Position numbers and translations under genes: made by a program | Notes under the pieces: generated by a model | The model's input: only the letters and a program-made list of their open reading frames with translations | Database searches by the model: none | What the model was told of the DNA's origin: nothing | In this document: positions 28,492 through 36,559 of the stretch, piece after piece | Position numbering within the stretch: the stretch's first letter is position 1 | Layout: every line of letters begins with the position of its first letter | Assembly (NCBI RefSeq): GCF_003852545.1 | Contig: NZ_QAJR01000011.1 | Span: 85,590-149,589 of the forward strand | Direction: 5' to 3' | Length of the DNA: 64,000 bases | Source of the DNA: Acidovorax sp. FJL06 | GTDB taxonomy: Bacteria; Pseudomonadota; Gammaproteobacteria; Burkholderiales; Burkholderiaceae_C

Positions 28492-30138
28492 ATGACCTCC
28501 ATCTTTGACCAGCACCTGCCCCGCACCGAAGCCAACTTCGCCGCCCTGTCCCCGCTGTCGTTCATCGAACGCACGGCCGAGGTCTACCCCGACCGCCTGG
28601 CCATCGTGCACGGCGCGCTGCGCCAGACCTGGGCGCAGACCTACTCCCGCTGCCGCCAGCTCGCCAGCGCCCTGGTGCAGGCCGGCATTGGCAAGAACGA
28701 CACCGTGGCCGTGATGCTGCCCAACACCCCGCCCATGGTCGAGGCGCACTTTGGCGTGCCCATGGCGGGTGCGGTGCTCAACACGCTCAACACCCGGCTG
28801 GACCCGGAGGCGATTGCCTTCATGCTCGACCATGGCGAGGCCCGGGCCGTGATCGTGGACCCGGAATTCAGCGGCACCCTGGGCAAGGCGCTGGCCCTGC
28901 GCACCGCCACCACGCCCCTGCGCGTGATCGAAGTGCAGGACGCGCTCTACGGCCCGGCCGCGCACAACCTGGGCGGCACCGACTACGAAGCCTTCGTGGC
29001 CACGGGCAACCCCGCCTTTGCCTGGAGCCTGCCCGCCGACGAATGGGACGCGATTGCGCTCAACTACACCTCCGGCACCACCGGCAACCCCAAGGGCGTG
29101 GTCTACCACCACCGGGGCGCGGCCACCAACGCCATCAGCAACGTGCTGGAGTGGGACATGCCCAAGCACGCCGTCTACCTGTGGACCTTGCCCATGTTCC
29201 ACTGCAACGGCTGGTGCTTTCCGTGGACAGTGGCGGCCCGCGCGGGCGTCAACGTGTGCCTGCGCCGTGTGGATGCCCAGGCCATCTTCGACGCCATCCG
29301 CCAGCATGGCGTGACGCACTACTGCGGCGCGCCCATCGTGCACGGCCTGCTGGTCAATGCACCCGATGCGATGAAGGCGGGGGTGCCTGCCGGGGTCAAA
29401 GCCATGGTGGCGGGTGCAGCGCCCCCGGCGTCGATGATCGAGGGCATGGAAAAGATGGGCTTTGACCTGACCCACGTGTACGGCCTGACCGAGGTGTACG
29501 GCCCCGCCACCGTGTGCGCCAAACACGAAGCCTGGGACGCGCTCGACATCGGTGAACGAGCCCGCCTCAGCGCCCGCCAGGGCGTGCGCTACCACCTGGA
29601 GCGCGACGTGCGCGTTCTCAACCCCGAAACCCTGCTGCCCGTGCCGCAGGATGGCGAGACCATGGGCGAGATCATGTTCAAGGGCAACATCGCCATGAAG
29701 GGCTACCTGAAGAACCCCAAGGCGACGGAAGAGGCGTTTGCAGGCGGCTGGTTCCACAGCGGCGACCTGGCCGTGCAGTACCCCGACGGCTACATCAAAA
29801 TCAAGGACCGCAGCAAGGACATCATCATCTCGGGCGGCGAGAACATCTCGTCCATCGAGGTCGAAGACGTGCTCTACCGCCACCCCGACGTGCTGGCCGC
29901 CGCCGTGGTGGCCAAGCCCGACCCCAAGTGGGGCGAAACACCCTGCGCCTTCATCGAGCTGAAGGCCGGCGCCCAGACCACGCCCGAAGACATCGTGGCG
30001 CACTGCAAAAAGCACCTGGCTGGCTTCAAGGTGCCGCGCGCCGTGGTGTTCGGCGAGCTGCCCAAGACCAGCACCGGCAAGATCCAGAAGTTCGAGCTGC
30101 GCAAGCAGGCGGGCTCGGCGGCGGCGATCAATGTGTGA
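28492..30138 (+). CDS. AMP-forming acyl-CoA synthetase
   Basis: A 548-residue acyl-CoA ligase that activates a carboxylic acid through an acyl-AMP to the CoA thioester. Motifs: the ATP-binding loop YTSGTTGNPKG at 192-202, VYGLTEVYGP, the hinge region GWFHSGDLAVQYPDGY and KDRSKDIIISGGENI, and the catalytic lysine Lys530 in TSTGKIQKF. The sequence resembles medium-chain/DmdB-like ligases. ATG 28492 fits the usual start (MTSIFDQHLPRTEANFA); the upstream open frame is not family-like. It stands alone, so its role may be fatty-acid or aromatic-acid use; the substrate cannot be read from sequence. Confidence 0.93.
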   Translation: MTSIFDQHLPRTEANFAALSPLSFIERTAEVYPDRLAIVHGALRQTWAQTYSRCRQLASALVQAGIGKNDTVAVMLPNTPPMVEAHFGVPMAGAVLNTLNTRLDPEAIAFMLDHGEARAVIVDPEFSGTLGKALALRTATTPLRVIEVQDALYGPAAHNLGGTDYEAFVATGNPAFAWSLPADEWDAIALNYTSGTTGNPKGVVYHHRGAATNAISNVLEWDMPKHAVYLWTLPMFHCNGWCFPWTVAARAGVNVCLRRVDAQAIFDAIRQHGVTHYCGAPIVHGLLVNAPDAMKAGVPAGVKAMVAGAAPPASMIEGMEKMGFDLTHVYGLTEVYGPATVCAKHEAWDALDIGERARLSARQGVRYHLERDVRVLNPETLLPVPQDGETMGEIMFKGNIAMKGYLKNPKATEEAFAGGWFHSGDLAVQYPDGYIKIKDRSKDIIISGGENISSIEVEDVLYRHPDVLAAAVVAKPDPKWGETPCAFIELKAGAQTTPEDIVAHCKKHLAGFKVPRAVVFGELPKTSTGKIQKFELRKQAGSAAAINV

Positions 30139-30200
30139 GCGGCGCGGGCGCAGCGTGAGCGGGCTGCCGACGCCCGCAGAGCCCCTGGTTGAGGTGGGTG

Positions 30201-30262
30201 TTTGCTATGTATTTAATAGCTATGAGCGGCTGATGGACGCGCGGTAGAGGCCATTTTTATTG
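30201..30262. repeat. Dispersed palindrome, copy 5 (decayed)
   Basis: TTTGCTATGTATTTAATAGC followed by a partly decayed stem (AGCGGCTGATGGACGCGCGGTAGAGGCCATTTTTA). It keeps the leader and tail of the repeat family but has lost perfect pairing. Confidence 0.5.
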
Positions 30263-30342
30263 AATCAATGGGGTCGGTGGGTGCCTCGGGCAGGACGATT
30301 CCGATCTCGCGCCCAACGCCCCCTGCGCGCTGGTGGGTGGTT

Positions 30343-30378
30343 CCCTCTCCTCTTGTGGGAGGGGGCGGGGGGAGAGGG
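30343..30378. repeat. REP-like palindrome
   Basis: CCCTCTCC (30343-30350) pairs with GGAGAGGG (30371-30378) around a G-rich loop. Elements of this form are commonly dispersed in proteobacterial intergenic DNA. It lies between two convergent genes. The rest of the 298-base gap (30139-30436) holds the decayed palindrome and nothing else that I see. Confidence 0.5.
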
Positions 30379-30436
30379 CGTTTGAGGCAGGTCGCTGGAC
30401 AGGCATCTCGCCAAAGCCCCCTGTCAGCCAAGCGCC

Positions 30437-31330
30437 TCAAGACTCTGCGTCCACCGCATTCAGCCAGGCCCGCACCGGCAGCCCCAGCTTCTGCGCAAAC
30501 ACCCTCGACAGCGCTGAAGGGTTGGCATAGCCCAGCTCGTTGGCAATCGACTTCAGTGACCGGCCGCCGCGCAAGTGCGCCTGCGCCAGCGTGAGCCGCC
30601 AGTGCACCAGGTAGTCGGCCGGCGTCTCGCCCACCACAGCCTTGAAGCGTGCGGCAAACGCGCTGCGTGACAGGCCCGCCTGCTGCGCCATCTGCTCCAG
30701 GCTCCAGGCCTGGCCCGGTGCCTCGTGCAGGGCCGTCAAGGTGCGTGAGAGATGCGGGTCGGCCAGGCCGGTCAGCAGGCCGGGGGGCATCTGCGCCTGC
30801 TGCGGGTGGTCCAGCAGCCAGCGCAGCAGTTGCAGCAGCACCACTTCAAACAGCCGGTCGGCCAGCACGCGGTGGCCGCAGCGCAGGCGGTCGGTTTCGG
30901 CAAACAGCAGCTCCAGCGACTGCTGCAGCCCGTCCACCGCGCCCAGGGGCAGCACCACCAGCGGGGGCGGGGCACGGGCCAGTGGGTGGCTGGCGCCGCC
31001 GTCAAAGTCCAGCGCGGCGCAGGTGAAGTCCGAGCCCTCGGTGGGCGCGTTGTGAAAAAAATGCTCCAGCGGCCGGGCATAGAACAGCAGGCTGGGCTCC
31101 CGCACCTCCAGCCGCTCGGGCGGGCCGGCCTGGGGCTGGTGCGTCACCACCATCTCGCCCCGGCGCAGCACATGCAAAAAACCGCGCCCGGGCGCCGCAG
31201 CAAAGTGCGTCACGCCGCACAGCGGCCCGTGGTGGAACAGGTGCGCCCGCACCCGAAACCGCTCCAGCAGCGGTGACAGGCGATCGAGCGGGGTGGAGGC
31301 CTGCGCGGGTGTGGGAACGCTTGGTGGCAT
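30437..31330 (-). CDS. AraC-family transcriptional regulator with cupin sensor domain
   Basis: A 297-residue regulator. The N-terminal half is a cupin-like ligand domain of the cupin_6 type (LFHHGPLCGVTHFAAAPGRG, HVLRRGEMVVTHQ, LLFYARPLEHFFHN). The C-terminal half has two HTH motifs of the AraC type (WSLEQMAQQAGLSRSAFAAR and LKSIANELGYANPSALSRVF). Regulators of this type typically control a divergent gene for a small oxidoreductase or AhpD-like protein. Here the divergent gene at 31462 is AhpD-like, so it is the likely target. The start at 31330 begins the recognised domain; the frame is open a little upstream. Confidence 0.9.
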   Translation of the reverse strand: MPPSVPTPAQASTPLDRLSPLLERFRVRAHLFHHGPLCGVTHFAAAPGRGFLHVLRRGEMVVTHQPQAGPPERLEVREPSLLFYARPLEHFFHNAPTEGSDFTCAALDFDGGASHPLARAPPPLVVLPLGAVDGLQQSLELLFAETDRLRCGHRVLADRLFEVVLLQLLRWLLDHPQQAQMPPGLLTGLADPHLSRTLTALHEAPGQAWSLEQMAQQAGLSRSAFAARFKAVVGETPADYLVHWRLTLAQAHLRGGRSLKSIANELGYANPSALSRVFAQKLGLPVRAWLNAVDAES

Positions 31331-31461
31331 GGTTTTGGATGATTGGGTATGAATTATAGATTTTATGTGCCAAATGGTGCGCGCTGACGCCGGACACTGC
31401 AGGGGTGCCGAGAGCAGGCACAAGTTCTCACCAACCCTTCATGACCTTCAAGGAACACACC

Positions 31462-32028
31462 ATGTCCGCTACTTCTTCTTCCGTCGCCCGCGTCCCTCTC
31501 GTCGACCGCACTGCCGCCACCGGCACTGTGCGCGGCGTACTCGACCAGGTCCACAGCGCCTTCGGCGCCACCCCCAACATGTTTCGCGCTGTGGCCCACT
31601 CGCCGGCCGCGCTGCAAAGCATGTGGGGCGCCTTTGGAGCGCTGGGCGGCGGCAAGATTGGCGCGGCCCTGGGCGAGCAGATCGCGGTGGCCGTGGCCAA
31701 CCGCAACGGCTGTGACTACTGCCTGGCCGCCCATACGGCCCTGGGCCGCAAGGCCGGCGTGAGCGGCGACGACCTGGCCGCCGCGCAGTCGGGCGAGTCT
31801 GCCGACCCGCGCACCGCCGCAGTGCTGCGCTTTGCCCTGAAGCTGGTGAACGAGCGCGGCCAGGTGGGTGCGGCCGACGTGCAGGCGCTGCGCGACCAGG
31901 GCTTGAGCGACGAGCACATCGTCGAAGTCGTGGCCCATGTGGCGCTCAACCTGTTCACCAACTACGTGAACGTGGCGCTGGCCGTGCCGGTGGACTTCCC
32001 CGGCGTTAAGCTGCGCCCCGTGCGCTGA
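31462..32028 (+). CDS. AhpD-like carboxymuconolactone decarboxylase family protein
   Basis: A 188-residue CMD/AhpD-like protein. The AhpD active-site pattern is complete: Glu72, Cys84-x2-Cys87 and His91 (GCDYCLAAH). In AhpD this proton-relay dithiol reduces peroxides, often with an outside electron donor. The remainder (GATPNMFRAVAHSPAAL, VVAHVALNLFTNYVNVA) is standard for the uncharacterised peroxidase-related subgroup. AAGGA seven bases before ATG 31462 sets the start; ATG 31441 is a possible alternative. It is divergent from an AraC regulator and followed on the same strand by a flavoprotein. Confidence 0.92.
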   Translation: MSATSSSVARVPLVDRTAATGTVRGVLDQVHSAFGATPNMFRAVAHSPAALQSMWGAFGALGGGKIGAALGEQIAVAVANRNGCDYCLAAHTALGRKAGVSGDDLAAAQSGESADPRTAAVLRFALKLVNERGQVGAADVQALRDQGLSDEHIVEVVAHVALNLFTNYVNVALAVPVDFPGVKLRPVR

Positions 32029-32243
32029 CCGGGAGGGGCGGGTGCGCGCCGTGCCTGCGGTGACTGAGCTGGCCTGTGGGGGTTTTTGTACGGGGCGCCC
32101 CGCATCGGCCGCAAGGGCCCGCGCGGCAGGCGATGCCGACGCTGTGGCCCCAGTCACGCAGGCAGACCACAATGTCGTTGGACCACACGGCGCACCCGCC
32201 GCGCTCTGGCCCGTTCTGCCATCCCAACGAAAGAGACTTCGCC

Positions 32244-32873
32244 ATGCCCAACCCCCGCGACGAGCACGCCATCGACACGCTGCAGCGCCTGGAGGCGCTG
32301 CTCGGCCAGCCCAGCGATGCAGCGCTCAGCAAAGAGGTGCCCTACATCCACCCCGCCTACCGCGCCATGATCGAAGCCGCGCCCTTTGCCGTGCTGGCCA
32401 CCAGCGGCCCCGGCGGGCTGGATGCATCGCCGCGCGGCGACCCGCCCGGGTTTGTGCAACTGCTGGATGACAAAACCCTGCTGCTGCCCGAGCGGCGCGG
32501 CAACAACCGTGCCGACAGCCTGCGCAACATCGTGACCGACCCGCGCGTGGCGCTGCTGTTCCTCATCCCCGGCGTGGGTGAAACGCTGCGCGTCAATGGC
32601 CGCGCACGCATCAGCGTGGCGCCTGATCTGCTCGCGCGCTTCGTGGTCAACGGCCAGCCCCCCAAGTGCGTGATCGTGGTCGATGTGGAGACCGTGTTCT
32701 TCCAGTGCGGCCGCGCCATCCAGCGCTCGCGCCTGTGGAGTGCCGTGCCACCCGGCACCCCGCGCCCCGTGCCCACGCCGGGGGCCATGCTTGCTGCCAT
32801 CACGCAGGGGCAGTTCGACGGCGCCACCTACGACCGCGACCTGCCTGCGCGCCAGCAGGCCACGTTGTATTGA
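32244..32873 (+). CDS. PPOX-class FMN-binding flavoprotein (MSMEG_1061 type)
   Basis: A 209-residue protein of the pyridoxamine-5'-phosphate oxidase fold. Typical stretches are AAPFAVLATSGPGGLDASPRG, DDKTLLLPERRGNNRADSL and RVALLFLIPGVGETLRVNG, then ARISVAPDLL and PPKCVIVVDVETVFFQCGRA. This matches the MSMEG_1061 group of FMN- or F420-dependent enzymes, whose substrates are mostly unknown. ATG 32244 is preferred because the family begins near there. It ends seven bases before a TauE/SafE exporter gene, so the two are likely one transcript. Confidence 0.88.
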   Translation: MPNPRDEHAIDTLQRLEALLGQPSDAALSKEVPYIHPAYRAMIEAAPFAVLATSGPGGLDASPRGDPPGFVQLLDDKTLLLPERRGNNRADSLRNIVTDPRVALLFLIPGVGETLRVNGRARISVAPDLLARFVVNGQPPKCVIVVDVETVFFQCGRAIQRSRLWSAVPPGTPRPVPTPGAMLAAITQGQFDGATYDRDLPARQQATLY

Positions 32874-32880
32874 TACCGGC

Positions 32881-33645
32881 ATGCATTCCATGGATTCCGT
32901 GCTGTGGATCGTGGCCGTGGGCGCCGTGGCCGCAGGCTTTGTGCAGGGCCTCTCGGGCTTTGGCTTTGGCATGGTTGCCATGTCGTTCTGGGCCTGGAGC
33001 CTGGAGCCGCGCCTGGGCGCCGTGCTCACGGTGTGCGGCGCGCTCACGGGCCAACTGGTGGCGGCGGCCACCGTGCGCCGGGGCTTTGACCGCGTGCGCC
33101 TGCTGCCCTTTGTGCTGGGCGGCCTGGCAGGCATCCCCCTGGGCGTGGCCGTGCTGCCCCGTTTGGACATGGACGCCTTCAAGCTCATCCTGGGCACCCT
33201 GCTGGTGCTGTGGTGCCCGGCCATGCTGCTGGCCAAGCAACTGCCCCGCATCACCCGGGGCGGCCGCGTGGCCGATGCGCTGGTGGGTTTGGCCGGCGGC
33301 GTGATGGGCGGCCTGGGCGGCTTCACCGGCGTGCTGCCCACCCTGTGGTGCACGCTGCGCGGGCTCGACAAGGACGTGCAGCGCGCCGTCATCCAGAACT
33401 TCAACCTGGCCATGCTGCTGGTGACCTTCGTCACCTACCTCGTCACCGGCCTGCTCACCCGCGAGGCCCTGCCCCTGCTGGCCATCGTCGTGCCGGCCAT
33501 GCTCGTGCCCACGCTGCTGGGCACCCGGCTGTACCACGGCATCAGCGAGGCGCGCTTCCGGCAGATCGTGTTGGGGATGCTGACGCTGTCGGGGGTGGCG
33601 ATGCTGGTGGTGGGGTTGCCGAGGGTGCTGGCGCGGGTGGGGTGA
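32881..33645 (+). CDS. TauE/SafE-family membrane transporter
   Basis: A 254-residue membrane protein with about eight hydrophobic segments. It has the paired TauE/SafE repeat (AAGFVQGLSGFGFGMVAMSF near the start, ALVGLAGGVMGGLGGFTGVLP near the middle). Members export or import sulfonates, sulfite or related organic anions; the substrate here is unknown. It starts seven bases after the flavoprotein gene. Its end marks the border with a lower-GC region. Confidence 0.9.
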   Translation: MHSMDSVLWIVAVGAVAAGFVQGLSGFGFGMVAMSFWAWSLEPRLGAVLTVCGALTGQLVAAATVRRGFDRVRLLPFVLGGLAGIPLGVAVLPRLDMDAFKLILGTLLVLWCPAMLLAKQLPRITRGGRVADALVGLAGGVMGGLGGFTGVLPTLWCTLRGLDKDVQRAVIQNFNLAMLLVTFVTYLVTGLLTREALPLLAIVVPAMLVPTLLGTRLYHGISEARFRQIVLGMLTLSGVAMLVVGLPRVLARVG

Positions 33646-33754
33646 CCGGTAAGCTCGGCGGTAGCTTATGGCAACACGTTCGTACATACTGCCTTCTGCC
33701 CAACTCGCCAGTAGGTGGGCATCGGTTTTGTAAACCTCCGCCCAGGTACTCTGA

Positions 33755-34846
33755 CTATGCGACGCGTTTTGTGGCCTCAATCAGCGCGTCCGAAAGACTG
33801 TAGATCTCATCTAGGCTGGAGATCGGGTACCGCGTCTCTTTTTTGTCTGCGTCAAGGATGCCTATGTATTTCTGAGCCCTGTTGAAGTGCAGGCGGCAAA
33901 TGGGCTTTCTGTTGTTATCGTCCAGCAGAATTCCAAAGTAGCTCTGCGTGTCCCGATGCCCGATGCGGTTGGATTCCACTGCGGTGCGAACAATTGATTT
34001 CACGACAAAGAAGCCTTCCAGTTCTTCTTCTGTGGTCACAATTCTCAACTCGTCATCTGGCACCAGAGGTTCGTTTGGTGAAGAGGGTTCCGGTGGTGAG
34101 GAATTGAATGCAAGAGACATGTTTGCACTAACACCGGTGATCGCCGACTTTAGACGGTCGTTTACAAGATCTCCGGTGAATTGAGCAATTGCTTTGCTGA
34201 GCAGAGGTTGAAATTGCTCTCGAACTTTTGCTGTGATCACGCCATCGTAGACACGTGTGGTAAAAAACCGTAAGAACTCATCTCCTGGCGCCGCAAACTG
34301 AGCGGTAATCTCTCGTTTAATCTGACCGATGTACTTCAGTTCACCTGCGGCGCTGATGATGGATTCCACATCAAATGTGGACTTGGTGAGTTTGGCCAAC
34401 TCTGGAACGGAGTGTTCATCGACATCCAGCAAATCGAGTTCCAAGAAGGGCTTCTCATCCATCTTGTTTGGTGCATCCAAGTCGGTGAAAAACTTGTAGA
34501 CCCGACCGTTGGTCAGGATTGAAATACGTGCCGTTGTGACATGGAAGTACCTAAACAGCTGACTGGCATGGTTTACATTGAGTGGCTCACCAATTTTTTT
34601 GCATTCAATGAGCATCTGGATCTGGCCATCTTTCAAGATTGCATAGTCAATCTTTTCGCCTTTTTTTGTGCCCACATCACAGATGAATTCAGGCACAACC
34701 TCCGTGGGGTCAAAAACGTCGTATCCAAGGACGTTCTTGATGAATGGCATCACGAATGCATTTTTTGTTGCCTCCTCCGTAGCAATTGACGAGGCTTGCT
34801 GACGGATCTTCGCGGCAAGTGCATTCAGGCTTTCCAGATACTCCAT
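33755..34846 (-). CDS. Stand-alone HsdR-N-like PD-(D/E)xK protein
   Basis: A 363-residue protein of the kind annotated as type I restriction enzyme R N-terminal domain. The nuclease core shows Asp67 (KKGEKIDYAIL) and Glu81-x-Lys83 (MLIECKKIGEP), a PD-(D/E)xK pattern, followed by QLFRYFHVTTARISILTNGR. There is no helicase domain, and no methylase or specificity gene is near. The C-terminal half (EGFFVVKSIVRTAVESNRIG to the end) looks like a separate domain found with such proteins. Base composition is clearly AT-richer than the neighbours, which suggests transfer. AAAGGAGG just before the start is a strong ribosome binding site. It could be a defence or DNA-repair protein; the true role is unknown. 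Confidence 0.82.
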   Translation of the reverse strand: MEYLESLNALAAKIRQQASSIATEEATKNAFVMPFIKNVLGYDVFDPTEVVPEFICDVGTKKGEKIDYAILKDGQIQMLIECKKIGEPLNVNHASQLFRYFHVTTARISILTNGRVYKFFTDLDAPNKMDEKPFLELDLLDVDEHSVPELAKLTKSTFDVESIISAAGELKYIGQIKREITAQFAAPGDEFLRFFTTRVYDGVITAKVREQFQPLLSKAIAQFTGDLVNDRLKSAITGVSANMSLAFNSSPPEPSSPNEPLVPDDELRIVTTEEELEGFFVVKSIVRTAVESNRIGHRDTQSYFGILLDDNNRKPICRLHFNRAQKYIGILDADKKETRYPISSLDEIYSLSDALIEATKRVA

Positions 34847-34956
34847 GTTTCCTCCTTTGGTTCGAGGGAGTCATGCTATCCGAACTCATTCCAAATCACG
34901 CGTAAAAGATCGCGCTACTGAAGTAGCTGCTGATTGCTCATGTTTTTATGGCTTCT

Positions 34957-35043
34957 ACCTAACATTGCGGTCAAAGTCGCTCCAGCCTTCGGCCTCCGCT
35001 GGACGTCCTGCAAGCGGGCCGCCCTTTACCTAAAACGTTCGGC
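34957..35043 (+). other. Integron attC-like recombination site
   Basis: An 87-base imperfect palindrome with attC layout. The left simple site is ACCTAAC (34957-34963), then GGTCAAAG (34969-34976). The right side has CTTTACC (35024-35030) and GTTCGGC (35037-35043). GGTCAAAG against CTTTACC leaves one unpaired C, like the extrahelical base of true attC sites. The right core differs from GTTRRRY at one place. No integrase gene is in the window, so it is a lone or relic site. The UPF0158 gene starts 30 bases after it. Confidence 0.45.
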
Positions 35044-35073
35044 CCCTCACCAATGAAGTACTGAGCACTCCCC

Positions 35074-35493
35074 ATGACCACCGCCAAGTTCAGCGACATC
35101 CTGGATGGCTACGAGTTCTGTACGGTGGGAGATTTGCTGGATACACAGGCCTTTGTCAGTCTGGAGAGTGGCACCGTGCACATCGTTTCTGGCGACATGG
35201 AGCTAGACGAGGAGGCGCCGCCCGAGGACATTGAAACCGGCCCTTACTTGGCGCTACCGGGCAAAAGTGAGCTGGGCCTGGGGTGGGCCTTGGCCATCGA
35301 GTTCTCAGAGCAGGCCATTGCGGCCGATGCGTCAAGCGTTCGTGATTTCTTTCGCCGGCGTGGTGCGTACCACCGTTTCAAGGAGTTTCTTGAGCGCAGA
35401 GGCCAATTGGATGCGTGGTTTGAATTTGAGCGGTCTGCCGTGGAGTCTCGCCTTCGCCAATGGTGTGCGGACCATGGCATTGAACTGGTGTAG
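35074..35493 (+). CDS. UPF0158 family protein
   Basis: A 139-residue protein with the UPF0158 pattern: an N-terminal stretch with FVSLESGTVHIVSGDMELDE, then PYLALPGKSELGLGWALAIEF and the best-conserved part RRRGAYHRFKEFLERRGQLD with WFEFERSAVESRLRQWCADHGIE. The function of the family is unknown. Proteins of this family are often found in integron cassettes. It follows an attC-like site by 30 bases and lies in the AT-richer island, which supports a cassette origin. No attC site was found after its stop. Confidence 0.75.
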   Translation: MTTAKFSDILDGYEFCTVGDLLDTQAFVSLESGTVHIVSGDMELDEEAPPEDIETGPYLALPGKSELGLGWALAIEFSEQAIAADASSVRDFFRRRGAYHRFKEFLERRGQLDAWFEFERSAVESRLRQWCADHGIELV

Positions 35494-35595
35494 CCATCCA
35501 AACCCTGCCGTAGCCAGCGCCAGCACCTGACCTGCGTTGCAGAGGCCTGGAGGGTGTTTTTGCTTGATTCCTCACAGCAACAAAGCGGGGGCTAA

Positions 35596-35940
35596 ATGGA
35601 ATTTGAATATGTCACCGATGCCGTGCCCTGGCCGAAGCTCCGTTGTGCGAAATGCGGAAAGCCAGTCCGCCAAATGCGCGAAGAGTTGACGCCATCGCAA
35701 AGTTTGGCCGTTTTTTTATGTGGCGAGCCGCTCGCGTGGCTCGTTGTGGGTTTGGGGTCCGTTGTCGGCTTTGTTGCTGAGGCTGTCGCTGTCTTGTTGG
35801 TGGCTTGGGCCATCGCCGTTCCTGCAGGTCTTGCATGGCTTTACATGTCGCGCCTTCGTCGCGCATCTTTTCTCTGCCAGAGCTGTGGGCACATTAGTGG
35901 ATATGCCGCAGCGAGGAGATCCGCCCGGGCCGCGCAATGA
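35596..35940 (+). CDS. Small membrane protein with split zinc-ribbon cysteines
   Basis: I do not recognise this 114-residue protein. An N-terminal CxxC pair (LRCAKCGKPV, about residues 17-20) and a C-terminal pair (LCQSCGH, about 94-97) flank two hydrophobic helices (AVFLCGEPLAWLVVGLGSVV, and FVAEAVAVLLVAWAIAVPAG). If both termini are on the cytoplasmic side, the four cysteines could bind one zinc. It lies in the AT-richer island after the UPF0158 gene. The function is unknown. Confidence 0.6.
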   Translation: MEFEYVTDAVPWPKLRCAKCGKPVRQMREELTPSQSLAVFLCGEPLAWLVVGLGSVVGFVAEAVAVLLVAWAIAVPAGLAWLYMSRLRRASFLCQSCGHISGYAAARRSARAAQ

Positions 35941-36048
35941 CGGCGGAGGCCCTAACATGCCATCCGGCACACGCACCGCTGCACGCAGGCGTGGCCGCCG
36001 CAACATGCTGTGCAATGCGGCTGCGGCTTTCATCCACCGAGGAGACTC

Positions 36049-36486
36049 ATGACAACACACAACAAAACTCTGACCCGTACTGCGGGCGCGGCCATCGCTC
36101 TGGCCCTGGCTGCCACACCGGCGCTGGCCGACGTGTTCACCAAGGAAGAGCTGATCAAAGCCAACAAGGAAGCCGCAGGCGGGGGCAAGGGCACGCTGAT
36201 CGGCGAGTACGCCTTCACACGCGACAAGGCGCTCAAGGACCACGCCATCAAGGAGATCAGCTGGCTTACGCTGCAGTCCGGCGACTCGATCGGTTTTCAT
36301 AAGCACACGACCAATGAGGACACCTACATCATCATCTCGGGCCGAGGCATCTTCCGCGACAAGGATGGCAAGGATGTGCCGGTGAAGCCGGGCGATGTGA
36401 CCATCGTGCGCAAGGGCGAATCCCATGGCCTGACCAACACGGGCACCGAGCCGCTGGTGTTTGTGGATGTGATCGCCGAGCAGTAA
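36049..36486 (+). CDS. Periplasmic cupin-domain protein
   Basis: A 145-residue secreted cupin. The signal peptide (TRTAGAAIALALAATPALA, cleavage after about residue 27) is followed by a single cupin barrel. Metal-ligand candidates are the two histidines in GFHKHTTNEDTYIII with its glutamate, and the histidine in KGESHGLTNTG. The ribosome binding site GGAGA lies just upstream of ATG 36049. It may be an enzyme or a small-molecule binding protein in the periplasm. It is alone, between the AT-richer island and a convergent phoD. Confidence 0.87.
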   Translation: MTTHNKTLTRTAGAAIALALAATPALADVFTKEELIKANKEAAGGGKGTLIGEYAFTRDKALKDHAIKEISWLTLQSGDSIGFHKHTTNEDTYIIISGRGIFRDKDGKDVPVKPGDVTIVRKGESHGLTNTGTEPLVFVDVIAEQ

Positions 36487-36497
36487 TTTTTTCAGAG

Positions 36498-36524
36498 GCT
36501 GGCGCTTGGTGGGAAAGCGCTAGC
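36498..36524. repeat. Dispersed palindrome, copy 3
   Basis: GCTGGCGCTT (36498-36507) pairs with AAGCGCTAGC (36515-36524) with one mismatch, followed by TGCTAT. It lies between the convergent cupin and phoD genes. Confidence 0.65.
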
Positions 36525-36559
36525 TGCTATGAAAAGAGAAGCATTTTTGGCGTGGGCCC

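Noticed and set aside
34541-34789. An 82-codon + strand frame inside the nuclease gene
   Set aside because: It is antisense to the nuclease-like gene, has no ribosome binding site and no family likeness.
33755-34846. A full type I restriction system
   Set aside because: Only an HsdR N-terminal-like protein is present. There is no helicase part, methylase or specificity subunit nearby.
35940-36048. A second attC site after the zinc-ribbon gene
   Set aside because: A CCCTAAC box is present, but no matching inner boxes or GTTRRRY core follow.
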